From Candidatus Parcubacteria bacterium (lineage in GTDB: Bacteria; Patescibacteriota; Patescibacteriia; PEXW01), in the NCBI GenBank assembly GCA_003597955.1, contig QZJU01000021.1, positions 47,952 to 111,951 of the forward strand: a stretch of 64,000 nt of DNA, given 5' to 3'. Below are positions 6,727-15,882 of the stretch, in pieces (position 1 is the first letter of the stretch; the number at the start of each line of letters is the position of its first letter). Made by a program: the position numbers and the translations under genes. The notes under the pieces are model-generated. The model had not been told where the DNA came from. It saw only the letters and a list, made by a program, of their open reading frames with translations, and ran no database searches.

Positions 6727-8045
6727 TTAAACAAATAGTAAAAAAATTTTTGCCTAGGCCGTTAATAAAAATTTACCACAGCTTGGTTGCCCGCCTGGCG
6801 GCGGGTTGGTACGGCCTGCCCTCTCGCAGGCTTTTGGTTATTGGTGTAACCGGAACCAAAGGCAAGTCGACGACCGTGAATATGATTGCCCATTTGCTGG
6901 AAGCCTTGGGTGAGCGCGTGGCTTTTTTTTCCACGGTACAAAGAGGGATTATGAGCGCGCGCTTGACGAATCGCAGTAAAATGACCATGCCTGGCCGGGG
7001 TGAACTGCAGAGATTTTTAAGGGAGGCGGTGCGGGCAGGGTGCACGGCAGCCGTGTTGGAAGTTTCCTCCGAAGGTTTGGCTCAAGGCCGACATTTAGGC
7101 ATTGCCTTTGATGGCGCCGTGCTTTTGAATCTAACGTCGGAGCATATCGAAGCGCATCAGGGTTTTCGGAATTACCGGCAGGCCAAAGAAAGGTTGTTCG
7201 CCGGCTTAAATCGGCCGTGGCGAAAGATTTTGCATGACAAAGAAATTCCAACCGTTATCGCTGTGAACGCCGATGAAAAATTTGCTTTTAATTATTTGCG
7301 TCATGCCGCAGACCGGCGTTTGGCCTGGACAATGACTAAAAACGGTGTCAAAGATATTCCGGGTTTGCAAATTTTTAGAGCGCAAGAAATTGAATTATCA
7401 CCAGCCGGTTCCAAATTCAAAGTAAACGGCATTTTGGTTAAACTTCCACTCGTCGGCGAATTTAATGTTCAAAACGCCTTAGCCGCAATGACGACATTAA
7501 CCGGCTTTGGTTATGAAGTAAAAAAATTAATATACGCCTTGGCTTCAGTACCGAAAACTCCTGGCCGACTGGAAGAAGTGAAATTAAATTCCGCATTCAA
7601 GGTTTTTGTGGATTACGCGCATGAGCCGGCGAGCTTGCAAGCCGTTTACAATGCAGTCAAATTGTTTCAACCCAAGCGCTTGTTAACTTTGTTGGGCAGC
7701 CAAGGCGGTGGCCGTGATATTGCCAAGCGGAGCGTGATGGGCGCGCTCGCCGCAAATTCCGCGAACATTGTTTTTGTCACCAACGAAGATCCCTATGATG
7801 AGCCGCCGGAAAAAATCGTGGCTGATGTCGCCCAGGCGGCCGACAGCGTCGGCAAAGCAAAAGTTTTCGCAATTCCGGATCGACGCTTGGCGATTCGAAA
7901 AATGTTGAGCTTGGCCCAACCGGGCGATGTTCTGCTTTTAACCGGGAAGGGCGGGGAAGAAGTCATGGCCATTTCCAAGGGCAGATTGATTCCCTGGGAT
8001 GACCGTCAGGTTTTGCAGGAAGAATACTTAAAAAATACCCAGTAA
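6723..8045 (+). CDS. murE: Mur ligase, UDP-MurNAc-tripeptide synthetase (MurE) type
   Basis: 440 aa, a cytoplasmic ATP-dependent peptidoglycan ligase. The P-loop GTKGKSTT is at ~43-50, with the central domain LEVSSEGL and NLTSEHIEAH, and the C-terminal domain GSQGGGRDIAKR. The N-terminal UDP-binding domain is shortened to about 30 residues, so the enzyme is shorter than typical MurE (~490). The segment matching the diaminopimelate-selecting DNPR motif reads EDPY here, so the amino acid added is uncertain. CapB-like or other Mur-family specificity is the alternative. Confidence 0.75.
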   Translation: MIKQIVKKFLPRPLIKIYHSLVARLAAGWYGLPSRRLLVIGVTGTKGKSTTVNMIAHLLEALGERVAFFSTVQRGIMSARLTNRSKMTMPGRGELQRFLREAVRAGCTAAVLEVSSEGLAQGRHLGIAFDGAVLLNLTSEHIEAHQGFRNYRQAKERLFAGLNRPWRKILHDKEIPTVIAVNADEKFAFNYLRHAADRRLAWTMTKNGVKDIPGLQIFRAQEIELSPAGSKFKVNGILVKLPLVGEFNVQNALAAMTTLTGFGYEVKKLIYALASVPKTPGRLEEVKLNSAFKVFVDYAHEPASLQAVYNAVKLFQPKRLLTLLGSQGGGRDIAKRSVMGALAANSANIVFVTNEDPYDEPPEKIVADVAQAADSVGKAKVFAIPDRRLAIRKMLSLAQPGDVLLLTGKGGEEVMAISKGRLIPWDDRQVLQEEYLKNTQ

Positions 8046-8408
8046 ATACAGGCGGATAATACATTATTTAAGTTATCCACAGGTTGTTGATGCTTCTGCC
8101 TTGACAGGGGGTGAAGTTTATATTACTTTCAATTCATATATTTAAAAGGCTTTGCCTAAGAAATTTTAAGCTTGGGCTCCATAAAGCTCCCCTAAGATAA
8201 TACTCGGGGAAATCCATTAAGGAAATTCATGTTAAATTCATAAAGCAAGAACAGGGCTTGTAAACTCTTTCCGTTTTATTTGTGCACGGGTGGAGAGCTT
8301 TTGATTCTGTCTTGGAAAATTTCAATTGCGCTTGACAGCGATTAAAAAATTCACTAGCCAGAGAAATTATTTAAGAAAATTTAAAACAATTCCTTCAATA
8401 ATTTTCCT
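8046..8408. other. rpoB leader region
   Basis: A 363-bp gap without a convincing gene. It holds a GGATAA/TTATCC hairpin (8054-8078), a lone DnaA-box-like TTATCCACA (8073-8081), and two perfect TTGACA hexamers (8101-8106 and 8332-8337) with only weak -10 partners. A long untranslated rpoB leader is likely. No riboswitch or ribosomal-protein site is recognised. Confidence 0.4.
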
Positions 8409-11400
8409 ATGCAAAAAAAGCGACATACCGTACATCACGAAGGGGCAATTGCCGGCTATAACCGAAAGTCTTTTACTAAGATTCGGGAAGCCACGGCTTT
8501 GCCGGATTTGATAGAAATTCAAAAACGCAGTTACCAATGGTTTTTTGAAGAGGGCTTAAAAGAACTTTTTGATGAAATTTCACCAATCCGGGATTTTATC
8601 GGGCGAGATTTGGAATTGTATTTTTTAAATTACTATCTGGACGAACCCCGCTTTGACGAGCTGACGGCTAAGGCTAAGAATGTCACTTTTGAAGCGCCGT
8701 TGCGGGTGGCAACAAAATTAGTTAACAAAAAAACCGGGGAAATTAAGGAACAGGAGATTTATTTGGGTGATTTTCCATTGATGACCGATCGCGGAACTTT
8801 CATTGTCAACGGCATCGAAAGAGTTGTGGTCAGCCAGCTGATTCGAAGCGCTGGCGTTTTTTTCACTTCGGAACTAATACGCGGCCGGAAATACTACGGC
8901 GCCAAAATTATTCCCAACCGAGGCGCTTGGCTAGAAATCGAAACCGATGCTCAAGATGTCATGTGGGTGAAAATTGATCGTAAACGTAAAGCGCCGATCA
9001 CGGCTTTGCTGCGGGCTTTTGGTTATGGCACAAACGAAGAGATCATTGAACTTTTTAAAACCATTGATACCCATTCCGAGCGCCGGTTTATTGATGCAAC
9101 TTTTAAAAAAGACCCCAGCCGTTCCGAAGCCGAAGGCTTGAAAGAAGTCTATAAAAGAATCCGGCCGGGTGATTTGGCAACCACGGATAATGCGCGAGAA
9201 TTAATTACCAAAATGTTTTTTAGTTTTGATCGGTACGACTTTGGACGCGTTGGTCGCTATAAACTAAACCAGCGTTTCAATTTTAATTTCCCCAACGATC
9301 CCAGTCACCGGGTTTTACAAAAGGAAGACCTCCTGTCAATCTTGCAGATGATCATTAAATTAAATCTAAGCCAAAAAGACGCAGATGACATTGACCATTT
9401 GGGAAATCGTCGCGTTAGAGCCATCGGCGAATTAGTTCAGAATAAATTCCGGGTTGGGCTTTCGCGCATGGAAAGAATAATTAAAGATCGGATGTCGACT
9501 TTGGACATTACCACAATTACGCCTAATCAATTAATTAACGCCCGGCCGATCATTGGTGCCATCAAAGAATTTTTCATGTCATCCCAGCTTTCGCAATTTA
9601 TGGACCAGACTAATCCGTTGGCCGAGCTGGAACACAAGCGGCGTTTGTCGGCCATGGGGCCGGGCGGCTTATCGCGTGAACGGGCGGGCTTTGATGTTCG
9701 GGATGTGCATCGTACCCACTACGGCCGCATTTGCCCGATCGCCACGCCTGAAGGTCCAAACATCGGTTTGGTCGGTCATTTGGCAAGTTATGCGCGAGTG
9801 AATGATTTTGGTTTTATTGAAACGCCTTTCCGAAAAGTTGTCCATGACGTGCCCAATGACGGTAAAGCCGCAGTGGGTGAAATTGCCCGAGAGGATATCG
9901 GCGACATTATCAAAGCAGGTCAGGATATTTCCGAAGTCCAAGCCAAGGCTTTAGCAAAATTGGAAATCGAAACCGTGCCGGTTAAAGCCAGGGTGACCAA
10001 AGAGGTTGTTTATCTCGATGCTTTTACCGAAGAGCGACACGTTACAACCGCCGCCACCACGCCAACCGACGAAAACGGGTATTTTTTGGTAAATCGCACG
10101 GAAATTCGAATGCATGGGGAACCGACCACCGGCCCAACAGACAAAATTGACTATATGGATGTTTCACCTAACCAGATTATTTCCATTGCCACATCTTTAA
10201 TTCCTTTTGTGGAACATGATGATGCGGCGCGGGCTTTGATGGGCACGAATATGCAGCGGCAGGCTGTTTCTTTGGTCCGGCCCGAATCGCCGGTAATCGG
10301 TACGGGCGTGGAAGCCCGCGCCGCCCAGGATTCGGGGCAAGTTATTTTGGCCAAACAAGCAGGTGTAGTCACTTCGGTCGATGCTAGCCATATTGAAGTT
10401 TTGGAAGATGACGGTAATTTACGAACTTATCGTTTGGGTAAATTCGTCAGATCTAACGCCTCGACCTGTATGAACCAGAAGCCAATTGTGGAAAAACATC
10501 AAAAAGTGAAGGCCGGCGAAGTTTTAGCTGATGGCGCGGCCACGGACCATGGCGAATTAGCATTGGGCCAAAATGTAATAGTCGCTTTCATTCCCTGGGA
10601 AGGCGGAAATTACGAGGACGCGATTTTAATTTCTGAAAGATTGGTGCAAAAGGATCGTTATACCTCCATTCACATTGAAGATTTTGTCATTGATGTGCGC
10701 GACACGAAATTGGGACCGGAAGTGGTTACGCGCGATATTCCGAACATCGGCGAAGAGAAGTTGCGCAATCTAGACGAAGAAGGCATTGTCAGAATCGGCG
10801 CGCAGGTTTCGTCTGGCGACATATTGGTCGGTAAAATCACACCCAAAGGCGAAACCGAGCTTTCTGCGGAAGAAAAATTACTTCGAGCGATTTTTGGCGA
10901 AAAAGCCAAAGACGTAAAAGACAGCTCTTTATATTTGGAGCATGGCGAGCATGGCAAGGTCGTGGATATTAAAATTTTTTCTCGCGAAAAAGGCGATAAG
11001 CTGCCTTCCGGAGTTATAAAGAGCATTCAGGTTTCGGTGGCGCAATTACGAAAAATTCAAGTTGGCGATAAAATGGCCGGTCGGCACGGTAACAAAGGCG
11101 TGATTTCCAGAGTGGTCGCGGCGGAAGATTTGCCGTACCTGCCAGACGGCACGCCCGTGGATATTGTTTTGAATCCTTTGGGCGTGGCCTCGCGTATGAA
11201 TTTGGGGCAGATTTTAGAAGTTCACTTGGGCCTAGCCGCCAAGACCTTAGGTTATAAATTAGTCAGCCCAGGTTTGAACGGCGTTCCCGAAGACATAATC
11301 CGGCAAGAATTGAAAAAAGCGGGCTTTCCAGAGAATGGAAAAATGCGGCTGATTGACGGGCGCACGGGCGTGCCTTTTGATCAACCCGTCACCGTCGGCG

Positions 11401-11837
11401 TTATGTATATGATGAAGCTCATTCACATGGTGGAAGATAAAATTCATCAACGCTCCATCGGTCCATACTCGCTAGTGACCCAACAGCCACTTGGTGGCAA
11501 AGCCCAATTTGGCGGCCAAAGATTTGGTGAAATGGAAGTTTGGGCTCTGGAGGCTTATGGTGCGGCCCATACACTGCAAGAAATGCTAACCATAAAATCT
11601 GATGATGTGGTGGGCCGGAGCAAGGCCTACGAGTCCATCATCAAAGGCGAGGCTATTCAAAGGCTGAATATTCCGGAATCCTTTAATGTTTTGGTGCGGG
11701 AACTAAAAGGCCTGTGTTTGGATGTGGAATTGATTGGTGCGCAAACCGAACCCGTGGAAGAGCTACGGGCCAAACCCGCCGCCGAAAATCTCAAGCCAAC
11801 CTTGCCCGAAGAGGCGGTCAAGGATTCCGATAATTAA
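8409..11837 (+). CDS. rpoB: RNA polymerase beta subunit
   Basis: 1142 aa, the catalytic beta subunit. The rifampicin-binding region is intact at ~390-433 (FMDQTNPLAELEHKRR, then LSAMGPGGLSRERAG). VVGRSKAYESIIKGE and the C-terminal clamp block are also present. GDKMAGRHGNKG near ~885 carries the catalytic-cleft lysines. The subunit is short, lacking the large lineage-specific insertions of proteobacterial RpoB. The start is ATG 8409 with no SD. rpoC follows 8 bp downstream. The rplJ-rplL genes that usually precede rpoB are absent here; murE lies upstream instead. Confidence 0.98.
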   Translation: MQKKRHTVHHEGAIAGYNRKSFTKIREATALPDLIEIQKRSYQWFFEEGLKELFDEISPIRDFIGRDLELYFLNYYLDEPRFDELTAKAKNVTFEAPLRVATKLVNKKTGEIKEQEIYLGDFPLMTDRGTFIVNGIERVVVSQLIRSAGVFFTSELIRGRKYYGAKIIPNRGAWLEIETDAQDVMWVKIDRKRKAPITALLRAFGYGTNEEIIELFKTIDTHSERRFIDATFKKDPSRSEAEGLKEVYKRIRPGDLATTDNARELITKMFFSFDRYDFGRVGRYKLNQRFNFNFPNDPSHRVLQKEDLLSILQMIIKLNLSQKDADDIDHLGNRRVRAIGELVQNKFRVGLSRMERIIKDRMSTLDITTITPNQLINARPIIGAIKEFFMSSQLSQFMDQTNPLAELEHKRRLSAMGPGGLSRERAGFDVRDVHRTHYGRICPIATPEGPNIGLVGHLASYARVNDFGFIETPFRKVVHDVPNDGKAAVGEIAREDIGDIIKAGQDISEVQAKALAKLEIETVPVKARVTKEVVYLDAFTEERHVTTAATTPTDENGYFLVNRTEIRMHGEPTTGPTDKIDYMDVSPNQIISIATSLIPFVEHDDAARALMGTNMQRQAVSLVRPESPVIGTGVEARAAQDSGQVILAKQAGVVTSVDASHIEVLEDDGNLRTYRLGKFVRSNASTCMNQKPIVEKHQKVKAGEVLADGAATDHGELALGQNVIVAFIPWEGGNYEDAILISERLVQKDRYTSIHIEDFVIDVRDTKLGPEVVTRDIPNIGEEKLRNLDEEGIVRIGAQVSSGDILVGKITPKGETELSAEEKLLRAIFGEKAKDVKDSSLYLEHGEHGKVVDIKIFSREKGDKLPSGVIKSIQVSVAQLRKIQVGDKMAGRHGNKGVISRVVAAEDLPYLPDGTPVDIVLNPLGVASRMNLGQILEVHLGLAAKTLGYKLVSPGLNGVPEDIIRQELKKAGFPENGKMRLIDGRTGVPFDQPVTVGVMYMMKLIHMVEDKIHQRSIGPYSLVTQQPLGGKAQFGGQRFGEMEVWALEAYGAAHTLQEMLTIKSDDVVGRSKAYESIIKGEAIQRLNIPESFNVLVRELKGLCLDVELIGAQTEPVEELRAKPAAENLKPTLPEEAVKDSDN

Positions 11838-11845
11838 TTATTTTT

Positions 11846-14800
11846 ATGCCTGAAGACAACCAAGCTTTAAAAGACTTTTCCGCCATTCGTTTGAAATTAG
11901 CTTCGCCTGACGCCATCAAGCATTGGTCGTATGGCGAGGTGACCAAACCCGAAACCATTAATTACCGAACGCAAAAACCGGAAAAGTCCGGACTTTTTGC
12001 CGAAGAGATTTTCGGCCCCACTAAAGATTGGGAATGTTATTGTGGCAAATACAAAAGAATCCGTTATAAAGGTATTGTCTGCGATAAATGCGGAGTTGAA
12101 GTGACGCGCGCTTTAGTCAGGCGGGAAAGGATGGGACATATAGAATTATCCGCACCAGTTTCGCACATCTGGTTTTTACGTGGCGTACCTTCGAAAATCG
12201 GCTTGATTTTAGATCTCTCTATTCAAGATTTGGAAAAAGTTATTTATTTTGCTTCTTTTGTTATTACCGGCGTGGATGAAAATTTGCGAAAAGAAACATT
12301 AGCGCAGATTGAAGCGGAATTGGAAGCCAAGCGAAAAAGCATTGAGGCGGACGCGCAAAGAGTCGGTAACGAAATTCAGGCTAAGAAATTAAAAGATTTG
12401 GAAACAATTAAAAATAGCCCTGAAAAATTGAAGAAGATTGAAAATCAAGTGACCGATGCTTTGGCGGCCAACGCCGCGCGCAAAAACGAACGCCTGGAAG
12501 CCTTGAACGCGGCCGCGGCCGTCGCCCGGAAAGAACTGGCAAATTTGCAGGTAAAACAAATTATTTCCGAAAGCCAGTATCACGATTTGTCTTTGAAATA
12601 CGGTCACGTCTTTGAAGCTGGTATTGGCGCTGAAGCCATCCACCAACTTTTAAAGCGGGTGGAGTTAGATCAGGAAATAAAAGGCTTGGAAAAAGACCGT
12701 CGTTCTGGTTCGGAAGTTAAACAGAAAAAGGCCGTAAGGCGATTAAAGCTTTTTCGGAATTTGAAAACTAACAATTTGCGGCCCGAGTGGACGATTCTGA
12801 CGGTCATTCCAGTAATCCCGCCGGATTTACGGCCTATGGTTCAGCTGGACGGCGGTCGTTTTGCCGCCTCGGATCTTAATGATTTGTATCGGCGGGTAAT
12901 CAATCGCAATAACCGCTTGAAGCGGCTTTTGGAATTGAACGCGCCCGAGGTCATTACTCGCAATGAGAAACGGATGCTCCAAGAAGCCGTAGACGCTTTG
13001 ATTGACAACGGCGCCCGACACGGCAAAACGGTCACGGCAGCCACGGGCCAAAAAAGGCAATTAAAATCCATCGCTGATATGTTAAAAGGTAAGCAAGGGC
13101 GCTTTCGGCAGAACCTATTGGGTAAGCGCGTGGATTACTCTGGTCGTTCGGTCATCGTGGTGGGTCCCCATTTGAAGCTTCACCAATGCGGTTTACCCAA
13201 ACGCATGGCATTGGAATTGTTTAAACCCTTTGTTATCGCTCAGTTGATCAAGCGGGAATATGTTCACAATGTCCGCAGCGCGAATCGGTTTATTGAAAGT
13301 GATCGCAGCGAGGTCTGGGATATTTTGGAAGAAATCACCAAAACCTCGCACGTTCTTTTAAATCGCGCGCCAACTCTTCACCGCCTGGGCATCCAAGCGT
13401 TTCAGCCGGTTTTAATTGAAGGTAAGGCCATTCAAATTCACCCTATGGTCTGCACGGCTTTTAATGCGGATTTTGACGGGGATCAAATGGCCGTCCACGT
13501 TCCGTTGACCGAAAGCGCCAAAAAAGAAGCAGCCGAACTAATGCTTTCGGCCAAGAATTTATTGAAGCCCGCGACCGGCGCGCCTGTGGTCACACCTTCT
13601 CAAGATATTGTTTTGGGCTGCTTTTATCTAACCATGTTGCGGCCCCAGGAAAAGCCTTTTGCCTTTGTAGGCGCTGATGAGGCGCAATTAGCCTTCGCCA
13701 TGGGCCGGATAAAACTACATGATGAAATCATCGTTCGGCAAGGAAAAGAGAAACTTAAAACCACTGTGGGGCGACTGGTTTTTAACGCTAAGTTGCCCGA
13801 GGGCTGGGAATTCATAAACCAACATTTAGACAAAAAATCTTTGTCAAAATTAGTGGGCCGTTTTATTCAAAAGGTGGGTGTGGAAAAAACGGTTGCTTGC
13901 ATAGATGCTTTGAAGAATTTAGCTTTTGAATATCTGACCAAGTCCGGCATTAGTTGGGGTATGGATGATTTGATTATCCCCAAGGAAAAGGCGGAGATTT
14001 TGGCGGCAGCGGATAAAAAGGTTGACGAACTGAATCATAATTATGAGATGGGCCTATTGACCGATGAGGAAAGGCACAACCGAATTATTGAAGTCTGGGA
14101 TCAAGCCAAAATTAACATTCAAAAAGCCTGCAAAATTACATTGGATAAATTCGGTCCGGTTTTCAGCATGATTGAGTCAGGCGCGCGGGGCAGCTGGGGC
14201 CAAACCACGCAAATGATGGGTATGAAGGGCTTGGTGACCAATCCGGCCGGAGACATTATCGAATTGCCCGTGCGTGGCAGTTTCAAAGAGGGCTTTGAGG
14301 TCTTGGAATATTTTATTTCCACTCACGGCGCTCGCAAAGGTTTGTCGGATACGGCCTTAAGAACTGCGAATGCCGGCTATTTAACTCGGAGATTGATTGA
14401 TGTGGCTCAAGATATTGTCATTAGCGAAGAAATGTGTGAAGACGCCGAGGGCGTAGTGCTTTCCAAAACCGATTCCGAAGTTTTCGGGGAAACTTTAGCG
14501 CAAAGAGCCTTGGGTCGGACGAGTCTGCAGAAAATTCTTGATCCCAAAACCAAGAAGATTATAGTTGCGAAAAATGGTTTAATTTCTGAAGAAATTTTAC
14601 CGGCTTTGGAATCTTTGGATTTGGATGAAATTCGGATTCGTTCGGTTTTAACTTGCCGATCGAGTCGCGGATTATGCGCCGCCTGTTACGGTTATGATCT
14701 TGGTCATAATCGGCCTGTGAAATTAGGCACTGCGGTTGGTATCATTGCCGCGCAATCCATTGGCGAACCAGGCACGCAGTTGACCATGCGGACTTTCCAT

Positions 14801-15733
14801 ACTGGCGGTGTGGCCGGCCAAGACATCACCCAAGGTTTACCCAGGGTTGAAGAATTATTCGAAGCCCGGCCTGTTAAAAAACCCGCAATTTTGTCGGCCG
14901 TGTCAGGCACCCTGTCCATTCAGGAGGGCGAAAAAGGCGAAAAGCTTCTGCGCATAAACTATCGGGGCAGCACCGATGACCTGTATCCGCTTAAGCGGGG
15001 CTTCAAGCCAGTGGTCAAAGACGGTGAAATAGTGAAGGCCGGAGAAAAATTAGCTGAGGCCAAAGGCAAGGACCCGATCTCGGCTATTAAAGGCGGCCGC
15101 GTGGTAATTCAGGACGACCAACTTTCAGTTAAGCGCGAAGAGGATAAAATCCAAGAATACTCAGTTCACCCCGGCGACACGCTTTTGGTCAAAGACGGTG
15201 ATTTGGTGAATATCGGAGATCAGTTGACGGAAGGCAGTCTGGATCTGCATCAGCTTTACCACATGAAAGGCGAACGCGCCGTGCAGAATTATCTGATTCA
15301 GGAGATTCAGTATATTTATTCTTCCCAGGGACAGAAATTAAACAGCAAACATCTCGAAGTCATTGTTCGCCAAATGTTCTCCCGGGTGTATGTGCATGAA
15401 GCTAATGAGACAGAGCTGATTTCGGGTGAAATAATTGAACGCACCCAGTTTGACGCGGCCAATGTCAAAGCCGAGACAAAAGGCAAAAAGCCAGCCAAGG
15501 GTGAAATTTTGCTGTTTGGCATTACCAAGGCCTCCTTATCCATTGACAGTTTCCTTTCCGCCGCCTCTTTCCAAGAAACCGCCCGAGTTTTAATTGACGC
15601 GGCAGTTTCAGGCAAAGTCGACAGACTACGCGGTTTAAAAGAGAATGTTATTATCGGCAAATTGATACCAGCGGGGACTGGCTATAAACCCGTTGAAAGT
15701 CCCGTAGACAAGGACCAAAAAGCGAAAAGCTAA
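11846..15733 (+). CDS. rpoC: RNA polymerase beta' subunit
   Basis: 1295 aa. The N-terminal zinc site is CYCGKYKRIRYKGIVCDKC near ~63-80. The active-site loop NADFDGDQMAVH near ~540 binds the catalytic magnesium. The second zinc site (CRSSRGLCAACYG) and GEPGTQLTMRTFHTGG (trigger-loop region, ~970) are intact. An Ala/Lys/Glu-rich coiled-coil segment at ~150-270 is inserted after the zinc domain. The start has no SD and is probably coupled to rpoB. Confidence 0.98.
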   Translation: MPEDNQALKDFSAIRLKLASPDAIKHWSYGEVTKPETINYRTQKPEKSGLFAEEIFGPTKDWECYCGKYKRIRYKGIVCDKCGVEVTRALVRRERMGHIELSAPVSHIWFLRGVPSKIGLILDLSIQDLEKVIYFASFVITGVDENLRKETLAQIEAELEAKRKSIEADAQRVGNEIQAKKLKDLETIKNSPEKLKKIENQVTDALAANAARKNERLEALNAAAAVARKELANLQVKQIISESQYHDLSLKYGHVFEAGIGAEAIHQLLKRVELDQEIKGLEKDRRSGSEVKQKKAVRRLKLFRNLKTNNLRPEWTILTVIPVIPPDLRPMVQLDGGRFAASDLNDLYRRVINRNNRLKRLLELNAPEVITRNEKRMLQEAVDALIDNGARHGKTVTAATGQKRQLKSIADMLKGKQGRFRQNLLGKRVDYSGRSVIVVGPHLKLHQCGLPKRMALELFKPFVIAQLIKREYVHNVRSANRFIESDRSEVWDILEEITKTSHVLLNRAPTLHRLGIQAFQPVLIEGKAIQIHPMVCTAFNADFDGDQMAVHVPLTESAKKEAAELMLSAKNLLKPATGAPVVTPSQDIVLGCFYLTMLRPQEKPFAFVGADEAQLAFAMGRIKLHDEIIVRQGKEKLKTTVGRLVFNAKLPEGWEFINQHLDKKSLSKLVGRFIQKVGVEKTVACIDALKNLAFEYLTKSGISWGMDDLIIPKEKAEILAAADKKVDELNHNYEMGLLTDEERHNRIIEVWDQAKINIQKACKITLDKFGPVFSMIESGARGSWGQTTQMMGMKGLVTNPAGDIIELPVRGSFKEGFEVLEYFISTHGARKGLSDTALRTANAGYLTRRLIDVAQDIVISEEMCEDAEGVVLSKTDSEVFGETLAQRALGRTSLQKILDPKTKKIIVAKNGLISEEILPALESLDLDEIRIRSVLTCRSSRGLCAACYGYDLGHNRPVKLGTAVGIIAAQSIGEPGTQLTMRTFHTGGVAGQDITQGLPRVEELFEARPVKKPAILSAVSGTLSIQEGEKGEKLLRINYRGSTDDLYPLKRGFKPVVKDGEIVKAGEKLAEAKGKDPISAIKGGRVVIQDDQLSVKREEDKIQEYSVHPGDTLLVKDGDLVNIGDQLTEGSLDLHQLYHMKGERAVQNYLIQEIQYIYSSQGQKLNSKHLEVIVRQMFSRVYVHEANETELISGEIIERTQFDAANVKAETKGKKPAKGEILLFGITKASLSIDSFLSAASFQETARVLIDAAVSGKVDRLRGLKENVIIGKLIPAGTGYKPVESPVDKDQKAKS

Positions 15734-15882
15734 AAAGCGCGGTAAAATCAGGTAAAAAATCGCAAAAAATTTTAGCGATGGTTGGGGGTTGCTTACAACT
15801 GAATTCTTTGGCTTGAACAGGGGATTTTTATGCAAAAAACCTAGCTTTTTTGTTTAAAAACTGATAATCTTAATAACACTTT

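Noticed and set aside
8073-8081. TTATCCACA as a replication origin signal
   Set aside because: A single DnaA-box-like 9-mer in 64 kb is expected by chance; no cluster or dnaA/dnaN nearby.
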